A stretch of 64,000 nucleotides of DNA from Lentinus brumalis (Eukaryota; Basidiomycota; Agaricomycetes; Polyporales; Polyporaceae), in contig MARA01000004.1 of assembly GCA_001792895.1 (NCBI GenBank), forward strand, positions 1,302,001 to 1,366,000, in the 5' to 3' direction. The notes beneath the pieces were generated by a model, which saw only the letters and a program-made list of their open reading frames with translations, ran no database searches and was not told where the DNA came from. The position numbers were made by a program, and so were the translations under genes. How positions within the stretch are numbered: position 1 is the first letter of the stretch; every line of letters begins with the position of its first letter. Below, piece after piece: positions 35,071 through 45,603 of this stretch.

Positions 35071-36025
35071 ATGGCGAAGAAGAGTCGCGCACCACCCGCT
35101 GCTCCTGCTGCCGTGACGAAGCCTCCTCAAGTCTCCTTCCCTGAGCTATCGCCCAAAGAAACACTGGAATGCCGTGTCCTGTTGGAAGACCAAATACTCT
35201 TGATCGACGTCAGTAGCTCATCCCCGCAGCCTCCTCCGACGGATACGCGTAATGTCTAGCCCCAGCTGAAACCTCGCTCAGGACATCTTCTCTCCGGAGG
35301 AGTGCAGGAAATATGTGAAGTTCATCGACAGTCTTCCGCTGGAGCTGACGCCTCCGAAGAAGAGGGGAGAGGCTGACCGAGTGAACCGTACGTCTGCGAG
35401 CCTGGAATGTTTCATGTCAACGTACTGGCAGGCTAAGTCCGCGAGCTGCAAGATCGAATGTCAATTCCCTCCGTGGATTTTGCGCAAAGACTCTATGCAG
35501 TCCTCGCGCCGCACCTGCCTCAATTCCCGTACCCGGCCTCGGTAAAGCCGCCTGCAGGAGCGACTGCCCGCGCGCCACATTCCTTGAACTCGAATATTCG
35601 GGTTTACAAGTATACGGCAGGACAGCATTTCGGACCCCACTACGACGATTCTGTGCGCGATGTTGCGACTGGAGCGAAGTCGGAGTGGACTCTGCTCATA
35701 TACCTGACGGGAGCAGAAGATGGGGTAGAGGGCGGCGAGGTGCGTACCAACTCAGAGTCTTTGTTTTTGTTCTACAGCCCCGTCTGCCTCAGACGATCTT
35801 CTACAATGAACAGAGAGGAAAACCCCGTGAAAGCATTGTTCCGCCACTAACCCGCGGTATGGCGCTGCTGCACCGGTATGCCTGTCCTCAGTGCAGGAAC
35901 ACTGACTACTAGGACTGATCTCAAGAACCGCCAGACATGGGCAAGATTGTCTGCTACACGAAGGCTCCCCAGTCGTCAAAGGCAACAAGTATGTCCTGCG
36001 CTCGGACCTCATGTTCATGAAGTAG
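35071..36025 (+). CDS. 2OG-Fe(II) oxygenase, prolyl 4-hydroxylase-like
   Basis: A member of the 2-oxoglutarate and iron dependent dioxygenases. ATG at 35071 gives MAKKSRAPPAAPAAV; at least four introns follow. The catalytic fold is recognisable: GQHFGPHYDDSV supplies the His-x-Asp iron ligands, GGE and TIFYNEQRG follow, and the last exon has CLLHEGSPVVKGNKYVLRSDLMF with the distal His and the Arg that binds 2-oxoglutarate. Stop TAG at 36023-36025. The substrate cannot be told from the sequence; related fungal proteins are annotated as prolyl 4-hydroxylase alpha-subunit-like. No signal peptide is evident, which argues against a secreted collagen-type enzyme. Confidence 0.82.
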
Positions 36026-36083
36026 GAATAGAGTAGATGCGTACCGACAAATCGCAGAGACATGAAGAGCACCGCAAGGCGTC

Positions 36084-37715
36084 TCACCTCCTTCCCTTCG
36101 ACTTCTTCTTCATCTTCGGCATGCCCGCCTCCACCATATCGTCATCTCGATCCTGATCATCGTGCCCGCCACCCTCTTCCCGCTTGCGCTTCCTGCCATG
36201 ACCACCGCCCTTGATGCCTTGCTCCTTCATTTCCTGAATGGCAAGCCGCCCCGCTTCGTCCACTCGCTCGCGCAGCAGTGCAATCTCCTCTTTGTCCACC
36301 GGCCAAAGCTCCATCTTCTTCCCGGTGACTGCCTCGATGCGCAGGACGAGTTCCACATCATACTGTGTGACGAGGGTGATGGACTTTCCTGACCGGCCAG
36401 CTCGCGCTGTACGGCCGACACGGTGAATGTAGTCTTTTGAATGTACAGGGATGTCGTAGTTGATGACAACGTCGACGGAGGGGATATCGAGCCCGCTGTG
36501 TATCGCGATCCACGGTCAGGATCCTAGTGCAATCTCGACGACGAAGGTGCGTACCGACTGGCGACATCTGTCGCAACCAGAACTTTCCGACCGCCGCTCT
36601 TGAACTTTCCAAGTGAGCCGAGGCGAGCACTCTGGCTCAGTTGCCCGTGTAAAGGTATTGCGGGGAAGCCGAGTGAGCGCAGCATAATGGACAGTCTGCA
36701 TACGAGATTAGCTGCTGGGAAGGAAACGTGGGGAGGAGAGAGAAACTGACCGTTGGGCGTCGTGGACCGTACGAGTGAAAACGATCATCGAATTTTGTGC
36801 GAGGCTGTTGGCGAGATGGATGAGGTGGACGTCCTTCTGCGGTAGTGGCATAAGGAGGTAGTATTGCAACAACGTTGAAACAGTCGAGTATCTGCAGGGC
36901 AATACAGTTAGGAATGGCGGGTGTAAGAGCAGTGATGCGGGCTTACTTCGAGTTCACTTCTACGCGGACCGGGTTGGACAGACTTGCGCGCTGCAGTTTC
37001 GCAACCTTCGTCGTCATGGTCGCCGAGAAGAGATATGTGGAACGCTCCTTCGGGATGAGCTTGAGGATCTTGTCCAGCTTGGGACCAAAATCCATGTCTA
37101 GCAGTCGGTCCGCTTCGTCCAGGACCTACATAGTCCGGCGATCACACACAGTATGAGTTACATTCCAAGGCTACGGACGGAAGGACGTACCAAGAACTTC
37201 AAATTCCGCAGACTGAACCCCTTAGTCTCCTCCAGGTGCTCAAGCAGCCTCCCAGGCGTCGCGACAATGATGTGCGGCTTCTTCGCAAGCGCAACCTTCT
37301 GCGCCTGGAGGTCCACGCCTCCGATTATCGTGACGCAGCGCACGCCCATGGTAGACCCCAAGCTCTCAAACTGTTGGGATATTTGGAACGCAAGTTCGCG
37401 CGTCGGAGCGATCACGCATGCGAACAGGCCCTTCGGGTCTTCCCATAGTTTCTGCAGGATCGGAAGGGCGAAGGCAGCGGTCTTTCCGGAGCCCGTAGAC
37501 GCAACACCAATGATGTCGCGGCCTTGCAGCGCTTGTGGGAGGACCTCAGCCTGGATCTCGGTCGGAGTCTTGAAGCCCATTTGCTCAAGGGCCTCCAGGA
37601 GAGGGTCGATCAGGCCGAGCGACTTGAAGGTCGGCGGGGCGGAGGGAGGACCCGGAGGAGGAGTAGACGTCGATGCTTCTTCTGGAGACGGCATTTCGAG
37701 CAGACTTGTGGACAA
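36084..37715 (-). CDS. RRP3: ATP-dependent rRNA helicase Rrp3 (DDX47)
   Basis: A DEAD-box helicase of the nucleolus needed for 18S rRNA maturation in yeast. The minus-strand frame starts [15 protein letters not shown] (37715; a second in-frame Met is at 37694) and contains the motifs in order: Q motif with FKSLGL and [14 protein letters not shown], Ia APTRELA, Ib [47 protein letters not shown] and [30 protein letters not shown] is characteristic of Rrp3. The tail is Lys/Arg-rich and ends at the TCA at 36084-36086. About five introns. It lies tail to tail with the 2OG oxygenase, 58 bp apart. Confidence 0.93.
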
Positions 37716-37958
37716 GAGTATGAGCGGGCGAGGTTGCTGTCTCGCAGTCGAGCAGTGCTGAGTGGGCGGAGAGAGAGCTCAAGCACACGGCGCTTGCAAC
37801 ATTTTCGACACTGAACGCCCACCCGGCCCGCCGTTCCGCTCGCGTCTCCTCCCAGAGCCTCCCAGTCCTCCCAGTCCTCGAAGACCTCGAAGACAACTGT
37901 GTGTGCGTCCACCGCGGACGTCAAAGTACATTCGGAGCATGTCTTCGTCATCTCAGTA

Positions 37959-39738
37959 CTACGGGCTCCAGGGACTGGAGGCTTGTCCCCCGACACCCTC
38001 GGTGAGGTACTTCGCGTCACCGTCCTCATCGATATAAAAGCAGTCCTCCAAGCGTACCCCAACCTGAGGCATAGGTGAATGAGCTTCAAATCTACATACT
38101 AAACAAACGTGTGTTTCGAGCTCACCTTCCCTTCAATATAAATCCCGGGCTCGTTCGAGAACGTATGGCCGAACAAGATAATATCGTCGGAACCGCCGCG
38201 CAAATACGGAGACTCATGCACCTCAAGACCAATACCTGTTGACATGTGCGCTCAGAAGGGGACTGAACGGGGAGCGAACAGACACAGCTCACCGTGTCCC
38301 AGTCTGTGCGTGAAGTATTGTCCGTAGCCCGCCTCCTTGATGACCTTGCGTGCTGCGTGATCGACTGCAGCAGTGACCGTACCGTTCCTCGCGGTGAGCA
38401 TGGCATGCCGTTGCGCGGAGTGAACAGACTGCCATAAGGCCTGATATCTCAATGGGATAGCCGACGTGTTTAGAGCAAACGTCTGGACAGCAAGTACTGC
38501 TATCAGCGGTCTAATCCAGTATCAGCCCAACTACGTCCTTACCCTAGTCGTATCGCTATGATAGCCGTGTAAGGCTCCACCAGTGTCAATGAGGATGAAG
38601 TCATGCTTCCCGAGTACGCGGTTGCTCCCAACACCATGAGGTAAAGCAGCGTTGTCTGCACAAGGCGAAGTCAGACATTGCACCGACTCCGAATGCAGGG
38701 TCAGAAGCGAACCTCCGAAAAGTACCAGAGAGAAGATGTCGGTCAGCCCGGCAGCACTGAGCGCGTTCCGCATTAGTTGCTTGACCTCGGACTCCCGCAT
38801 GCCGATCTTGATGTGCTTTCTGACGGCACGGATTGCCAGGACGGTCACCTGTGACCAAATGTACTTGCACGTAAGACTGCGAATGGTATCTCGAGCGCAG
38901 AATCAAGGACTAACCTCATTGACACACTTCATAATATCGAGCTCTTCCGAGCTCTTGCGCTCTCGGAGCCTCTTCACCTCAACGGGAGCATTTAGAACCT
39001 TGGCTTCCGGAGCTGCCTTCTGCAGGCCGTCCGTGACAAAAGTCCTGACGTCTCCATCTACATAGATAGTAGCATCGGCGAGGTCAGGAACCAAATTGAG
39101 CGCTGTAGAGAAGGGATTCGCATCCTCGGCCCAAGAGGTATAAGTAACTCCCGCATCGCTGGGGATAGGAAGCGTTCTGGCTCGAGTCTCCTCAAATGCT
39201 GGAGTCAAGATGGAGACATTTGCCCGCACGGTGCCTTCGTCGTCCGTCTGAGGCTGTATAATAAGGAGAAGAGGCCGTTCAGATAATCCCCAGTGCGACC
39301 TGGAGAGGTTGGCGAAGAATCCCGCGCTAGCACCAGGTTCTGCAATGTATGCTGCTACATTCAAGGAGTGCAGGGTCCGCGCAAGGGCGTCTTGGCGGGC
39401 TAGGAAAGAGTCGGGAGAGATGGCCGGAATGTGTGCGCAATGACTGGCGAGGTGGGAGAAATCTGGGCCGTTCTGCCTCAATTGCACAGTTGTAGGAGCA
39501 ACCCAGTCCAGATAGACGTGAAATGATTCGAAACCGAGAGCAAGGACGAGCAGAGGCACCTATGAGACACTTATCAGTACTTCACATGTTGCTTTGTTGA
39601 GAAGACAAATGCATTTGTCAAGTTACTACGCACCCATAAGTAGTGGCGGAGAGGCGTCTTAGACCGTACAGATGGCTCCAATGGGCGAGTCTCCTCTACG
39701 ACTCGCAGCTCGTTGGTCGACAGTTTCTCCAACGACAT
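37959..39738 (-). CDS. M24-family metallopeptidase (Xaa-Pro aminopeptidase/dipeptidase-like)
   Basis: A creatinase/aminopeptidase P fold. Start MSLEKLSTNELRVVEE at 39738; the first intron follows HYLW. A hydrophobic stretch (VPLLVLALGFESFHVYLDW) near residue 40 could be a membrane anchor or a core strand. The catalytic half has LIDTGGALHGYHSDTTRTF (two Asp ligands), THRLGHGIGLEVHESPYL (His), SNEPGIYIEG (Glu) and VGVRLEDC (Glu), the complete set of five metal ligands. The frame ends SPWSP at the CTA at 37959. It should cleave peptides before or after proline; which side cannot be decided here. It shares a 208-bp divergent promoter with the AlkB-like gene. Confidence 0.85.
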
Positions 39739-39946
39739 GGCGGTCGTGTGCGAAGGGAACTTGGCCCACGGCCGTGGCTGCCGGAGGACCTGGCAGTGCA
39801 TCTCGATTACATACCCGCGGCGATCGGCCCGCGAGATGGTGCGACGCGTTGATCACGTGTACGCGCCGAGGTCGCGTCAGTGACGCGCGCCTTGTGTGGG
39901 ACGGCCTTGACTCGCTACCGCCACCTTGCTGACTGGTGTTCCCGCA
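39739..39946. promoter_or_regulatory. Divergent promoter between M24 peptidase and AlkB-GRF genes
   Basis: The 208 bp between the two start codons contain one ACGCGT (39844-39849), a CACGTG (39854-39859) and several near-matches such as GACGCGCGC. ACGCGT is the MluI cell-cycle box read by MBF in fungi, so the DNA-repair-like AlkB gene may be expressed in S phase. A single site is weak evidence in GC-rich DNA. Confidence 0.35.
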
Positions 39947-41787
39947 ATGGACGCCGCAGACGATGACACCGAGGTTCTCCTAGCGATGCTTTCTAGCCTG
40001 CTTCACCCCCTCGAGATTGAGCACCCAGTGCTGCTGGACGCCCTGGTGAAGTCTCAGGGTAACATCGAGAAGGCTGCCCAGAGTTTACGCTCCGAACCTC
40101 CCCGCAAGAAGCGCAAGATCTCCTCCAAGGCCGTTTTGCAGGGATGGCTGAAGAACCAAGATGCAGCATCCGCGAAAGTTGCAAGCTCTTCGAAAGCGTC
40201 TACTTCCCGCCCTGATAGCCATGGCGGTTCAAAGAGCACGCGAGAGAGCCTCAAGCCCGCCTCCGGGAACACCGCAGCATGTTCAGGACGCCCGAAGGGA
40301 GACACTTTTGATACAACATCATCTGCGTCCCCGAAGAAGCCGCTATCCAAAGTCAAGACGGTCACTAATACAGAACTCATGGCTCTCCTGAGGCCGCCCA
40401 ACTCTGCTGGAGAGACTCCCAAACCGCAAATTCCACAGTATCCTCCCCTCACCCTCGTCGCGCCAGAGCACGTCGCACGGCATACTCCATGTACATTGCA
40501 CAACTCCATACTCTCGCCCGAGCTTGCCTGCAGGTAGGAGCCGAGGTCATCGAAGGAGGTGCTGTCTCACCTATCTGCCCTCCCAGGCTCTTCCACACTA
40601 TGCTACATTTGAGTCGCGATTGGAAGCGCAACAAGTGGTGGCTGTTTGACCGAGTCGTCGAGAGTCCCCACCGGACCTCCTTCTACATCAGGCGCGATGT
40701 GAACGAGGGCAACGACATGCGCCAAGCTGCACAATACTGGTACGCATCCCCATCATGGAATCCAGAGCCATCTCCCCTGAAGCCAAAGGCTCAGGTATAA
40801 CGGTCGCCAGACCGATGCTCCTGCACAATTCCCTGAGCCTATGGAAGAGGCATGCAGGATCATAGAACGCGTCGTGAACGAGGAGATGCGGAAACGGGAA
40901 CGATTTCCGCTTGAGTGGGGAGGTTACCCCGTGAAGGATGGCGAAGAGCTCGTACTTTGGCGCGCCAACGTCGCGGCTTCCAACTGCTACGAGGGCGGGA
41001 AGGAGAGCGTCGGTTTCCACTCCGATCAGCTGACATATCTAGGCCCTTACCCGACGATTGCCAGTCTCAGCCTGGGTAGGTCACGTCGCCTAGGGAGGTA
41101 ACCCATACCAGTTTACGCTGACACGGGGTCCGAAGGGGTGAACCGTATCTTCCGTCTGCGCGAAGTAGTACCAACCGATGAAAAGGAGAAACGGAGCGCT
41201 CGCACCTTCAACATCCCGCTTCGTCACAACTCGGTACATAGATCTTTCGCAGCTGTCTCTCTTCAGAACGCACACTCATGGCATCTCAGCTCATCATCAT
41301 GCATGCCTCGACACAAGAAGTGTTCAAGCACTGCGTCCCAGCGCAGAATACCATTGATGTGTTCCGTCCACCATATCCACCCCCACAGGACCTTAGCGAC
41401 CCCGAAGAACTTGCTAAGCTATCCGAAGCCTCCAACGCACGGATCAACATCACTTTCCGTTTCTATCGACCAGATTTTCGAGCGCAGACGACGCCTCGAT
41501 GTCGATGCGATGTGCCTTGCATCTTACGTCCAGACATGAAGAATCGCTATGAGGACCTGCCTCCCTCAAACAGTCGCGACAACGACACTGAAGGTGCCAG
41601 CAGCTCCTCTTCTGCGAAGGGAGCCGGCAGGCGGAGTATAGTGGCGAAATACTGGTGGACATGCTACGCAGGAGCACAGAATGATGGTCAGGGATGCGGA
41701 TTCTGGAAGGTCATGGATGTCAAAGTCGAAGGAAGAGGACCTTTCGTCGGAGACATTGCCTCTATGTATACTCCCTCTAGCAAATGA
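39947..41787 (+). CDS. AlkB-like 2OG-Fe(II) oxygenase with CUE-like and GRF zinc-finger domains
   Basis: A putative nucleic-acid demethylase. The N-terminus (LHPLEIEHPVLLDALVKSQG, then NIEKAAQSL) resembles a CUE ubiquitin-binding helix bundle. A basic linker PPRKKRKISSK could be a nuclear signal. The AlkB core follows: SRDWKRNKWWLFDR, then ASNCYEGGKESVGFHSDQLT with the His-Ser-Asp iron ligands, and a distal His in MHASTQEVFKHCVP. The C-terminus has a GRF-type zinc finger (CDVPC, KYWWTCY, GQGCGFWKVMD), a single-strand nucleic-acid-binding module. Start ATG 39947, stop TGA at 41785-41787, several introns. The same order is known from fungal AlkB homologues; the substrate is not known to me. Confidence 0.8.
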
Positions 41788-41857
41788 TTGGCAGATTATG
41801 CAAATCACGGTCTGGCACCCGGATACGAGATGCACTGCGTGTACTACTCCACGGTAC

Positions 41858-43367
41858 TCAAGAAGAACAGGCCACCACCCCTGATCGAATGATTAGCTGG
41901 GGACTACAATGAAAGCATGCGCATACATACCCTCCCTCCGAATGCCTTGAAAAGTAGTCGAAGTCAATGTTGACTGTGTTGACTGTCATTAGTTTTCCTC
42001 GAGAAGACATCGTCGGTACTTACCAGCTGTTGCCAGGACAAGCTAGTCAATGGCATCACGCCACGTCAACAATACGCTTGACTAGGAGATGCACATAGAT
42101 AGACTCACAGCCCGCTCCTCCAAGTTCAGCGTCCGAAGAAGACGAGGCTTCTGCGCAAGCTCGTCGGTTTCGTTCGGCTCGGTTCCGGTGAAGTTGATGA
42201 AGTATCGGCCTGTTTAGAGAACACGAGTTATTGAGCATGTCCGTACAAAAGACACGCTACGTACCTGTATCAGTGAACAGCTAACACTCTCTCATCAGCT
42301 GCCTTGTCCGCATTGCTATAAGGATAGACCCACCTCACGGCCAAACCCGCGGAACGTACGGTTCACATTGGCGATGGCCTCTCCCCTGGCGTCCCTTAGG
42401 GTGAAGTGCCACGCCAAAAATCCATCGTCTATCCGAGCGAACTGGTGAAATATGTCAGGCTCGGGCTCAGGTTGCGGCTCGTCAACTGTAGACAGTATCC
42501 GATGAGACGTCTGCCTAATGAACAGGTCGTATCGCCGGCGCCAGAGGTGCCATCGCTGCTGAACCTCGGCGAAGGTATCGAGAACCGGTTCGCCTTCGGG
42601 AGTGTACTCGTCGAAGTCTTTGAGGCGCTGAACATACATCCTTGAGTTGATGAAGGCGAATGGTCGGCGAAGCTGGGGGCCCGAAGTGAGCGAAATGAGC
42701 GATCGCAAATACGACGACATGTACCCATAGGATCGGGGACCCGTCAGTGTCCATAACGATGGCACGGAACGGACGGTGAGTGCGGAATATCTGCCTCGAG
42801 AAGGCGGCGAGGAAGCCTCGCGGCTCTTCTGCGATGTAGCCAAGCGTATCCCCCGCTTCATTCGCTGAAAAGGAGTCTCTCAGCTACATAACGCACATAT
42901 GCAGCTGCGATACTCACTGATCGCGTAGCGGTTCGTTTGTTCTAAACCGATGAAGATGTTCAGCATTTCGATCTGTCTGCATGCATTCGTACCTCCTTTA
43001 ACACCGCCAAAAGAGCAGCAAGAGCGCACCGTGTCACAATCAAGTTGTCATTCTGCATCAAGAGCCTCTTCAGACCCTCTTCGGGGTTGCTCGCAGGCAG
43101 TCGTGCGCTCTGCTCCCAGAGCGGAGACTCTTCTACCGACGGCCGCTCTTCATACGCGAACTGGGGGCTCTCCGCGTCGGTGCTGCGTCGGTGTAGGGGG
43201 TTCACTCGAGGTCTCTCGCGGCCTACACCAGGGCGGGGTTTATCGAAGCGCGAGAAGGCGTATGTGCGTGCGGTGAGAACGGTTCCGAGGGCAGCCGGAC
43301 GCGAGGTGCCACGTACAGACCGCGCAACAAGGGAGGCGTAGTGCGGTGATGTCCTGAGACAAAGCAT
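41858..43367 (-). CDS. AIM25: Mitochondrial phospholipid scramblase-family protein (Aim25-like)
   Basis: A scramblase-family protein. The start at 43367 gives an Arg-rich, acid-poor leader (MLCLRTSPHYASLVARSVRG), typical of mitochondrial import. An intron after LIVTR joins to QIEMLNIFIGLEQTNRYAI. The body has GDTLGYIAEEPRG, THRPFRAIVMDTDGSP, RRPFAFINSRMYV, RYDLFIR, ANVNRTFRGFGRE and TGRYFINF, and the last exons give NIDFDYFSRHS. This is the beta-barrel plus C-terminal hydrophobic helix pattern of scramblases. The final few residues after an 80-kb-type short intron near 41940 are the least certain part; the stop is placed at 41858-41860. It converges with the AlkB gene and is head to head with MSS51. 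Confidence 0.85.
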
Positions 43368-43568
43368 TTCCGGGATTTTATCGGGTCATATCACGGCGTT
43401 CAGCCAGATTCTGGGGAGAACGAGTACGTGGTTGCGAGAGACTCGGGAACAAGTATGATATCAGAGGCGCGCGTCGGCGGGACGGGTCGACGCGGCAAAT
43501 CGGCGCGCCTCGAGTCGCGGTCTCACTCGTTCTCGTCCTCGACGTCCACTACGCCAGCTGTGGTCTCC
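43368..43568. promoter_or_regulatory. Divergent promoter of scramblase and MSS51
   Basis: 201 bp separate the two start codons, so both mitochondrial genes must share this control region. It is GC-rich, with GGCGCGC- and TCGCGG-type clusters and no TATA box. Confidence 0.6.
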
Positions 43569-45347
43569 ATGCTTTCCCTGGCTCCTCGGAGGGCCGCGCG
43601 CATCGTGCTCGTACGCGGCAGGCCTTCAGCATGTCTCACACGTAGCCTCGCCCCGCTCGCCTCCTCGTCATCTCGTTCCGCTGTCTACGGCCACACCAGC
43701 ACACGGACGTTCCTCAGTTGGTTCAAGAGCAAGCCAAAAGACGCGGGTGCGCAGGGGAAGGGCAAAGAAAATACCCCGATCCTCACCGAAGACAACCTCT
43801 TCCACCCGTTCTCGCAATCGCCATTCCCTGCCATCCGTGCACGGGGGGAGGCCATCCGGCAGCTTGCGCCCTGCCCGGTGTGCGCGAGCGCTGGCGTGCA
43901 TGCGCATGCGCACGCACAGCCGAAGACGGTCGCGTTTGAGTGTCCGGACTGTGGCTGGCCGACGCATTGCTCGGAAGAGCATTGGGAAGCCGATCACGAG
44001 CACCAGAAGTATTGCGCGAGGCTGAGGGAGGTCAATGAGGACGAACATGACTTGAGGAGCGGCAGGAGGATGCGCGAGTTTGAGCTTCCTGGTGCGTCCC
44101 TGTAATATCGTAGGTTTGAGAGCGTACGATGACGGAGGAGGCAGGTGAACAGGACTCGGAGGCGGCTATCTCGTTCGCGAACTGGGACGTATTTTGGTAC
44201 ACCAGGGAGTTCCCGTCCATGGACACGGAGCGGTCACGGAGACATGCTAGCAAGATCTTGACCTACCCGATCACCATTGGTTCGGTGCTGCACCAGTATA
44301 GCAACCTCACACTGAGCAATCAGCGGTTGACTCCCGAGGGCAGTCGTTCTTTGGCAGGTCAGTACCCTCCTTACCGTGACGTGCATAACTATGCCTGACT
44401 GTAGCTCAGCCCTGCGGACCAACTTGCACGTCCCCCCTGGAGCTCCGGAGACGCCAGACGCAGCCATCACAAAACCCCAGATGAGGATATTCATCCTTGG
44501 TGCACGAGCAGAGTCGTCGCTGCCGCCGCACGTCTGGGAGCAGCTGTGCATGCTTTTCCCGTCGGCCTTGTTCCACCTCTACTTCATCGGTCCACAGGTC
44601 TCTCTGCCTAAGCCGCCAAGCGAGCTGAACAAGGGACCGGCGAACAAACCCGCGTCTTCAGATACCGGTGCTCCTGAACAACCTCCTCAGTCTCAAGAAC
44701 CGAGTGCAACCTCCGCAGCCGCGTCACAGGAGCAGCCAACTCTTGAGCCTGCGGAGGAGAAACCTGTCTACGTCCCGAACGTTTACGAACCGCCAACGCC
44801 GGCACCCATTGCACGCCTGAAGCGTACGCGGTCCTCCATCGAGCAATATGGCGTTCCATCGTACACGGTGCCGTACACCCCGCAATTGACGATCACGGGT
44901 ATGCAGGCGAACTACATGGACGTCCACGCGCAGTTCCAGGAGACATTCGACCCATACACCGACTGCTTCTTTTTGTTCTCGCCAGGCTTGGGCTTCCCGT
45001 CTCCCAACTCCGTGAGCGAGGCTACCGGGGAGCCGCTGCTGCAAGTCGCGTCTCCGACAGAGTGGGGCCCCGTGCTTCCGTTGCTGTTGGCGAGCAAGTG
45101 CCCGATCTTCGTGACTGGGTTTTCGCCTGCGGACGTCGAGCGCGACGTGAAGTCGCTGTCAACGGCTCCTGAGGTTGCGGGCGAATTCGACTGGGTCATC
45201 ACGCCCGGGCCGAACGCGTTCTTGAGCGAGAAGTGGGAGGTTGCAGACTTCGACCCTCGGGTCATGGTCAAGACGAACTGGGGCGTGTGGGGTATCCGCG
45301 GGAAGAGGAGAGAGGTGCGGGAGAAGACGGGCTGGCTCGGGCTATGA
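43569..45347 (+). CDS. MSS51: Mss51, mitochondrial translational activator with MYND-type zinc finger
   Basis: Mss51 activates translation of COX1 mRNA in yeast mitochondria and couples it to cytochrome oxidase assembly. The ATG at 43569 opens an Arg/Ala/Ser presequence (MLSLAPRRAARIVLVRG). The FLSWFKSKPKD segment, FHPFSQSPFP, and the Cys/His cluster CPVC, FECPDCGWPTHCSEEHW and HQKYC form the MYND-like finger. Downstream, NWDVFWYTREFPSMDTERSR and SRHASKILTYPITIGSVLH-type sequence is conserved in the family. A long Pro/Ser/Glu-rich insert (about 44610-44800) breaks the C-terminal domain, which resumes at YMDVHAQFQETFDPYTDCFF and ends at 45347. Introns follow EFELP and SRSLA. Confidence 0.9.
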
Positions 45348-45455
45348 GTACGGTCACTGTAATCTGTACGCGCCAGATATACTAGCCCATACATCACTTG
45401 GAGGGCCCGAGTGAGAACCAGTAGAGAAGGGCGCCTCCGCGATCGACGCGAGGTG

Positions 45456-45561
45456 ACGCGTGTCACGTGCATGTGTGCCACGGTGTGTGGACGCGTTGTT
45501 GACCAGCGGACCAGAACGCGCTCTGCTCTGTCCCCCACACTCCTCAGCGTCCTTTACGCGT
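45456..45561 (+). promoter_or_regulatory. Three ACGCGT (MluI cell-cycle) boxes upstream of CDC45
   Basis: Perfect ACGCGT sites lie at 45456-45461, 45491-45496 and 45556-45561, with near-matches at 45446 and 45515. All are within the 256 bp between MSS51 and CDC45. In yeasts MBF binds ACGCGT and drives late-G1 expression of replication genes, including CDC45. Confidence 0.6.
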
Positions 45562-45603
45562 CGCTGCTCGAGACCGACACGCTGACGGCGCGCACAGCAC
45601 GCT

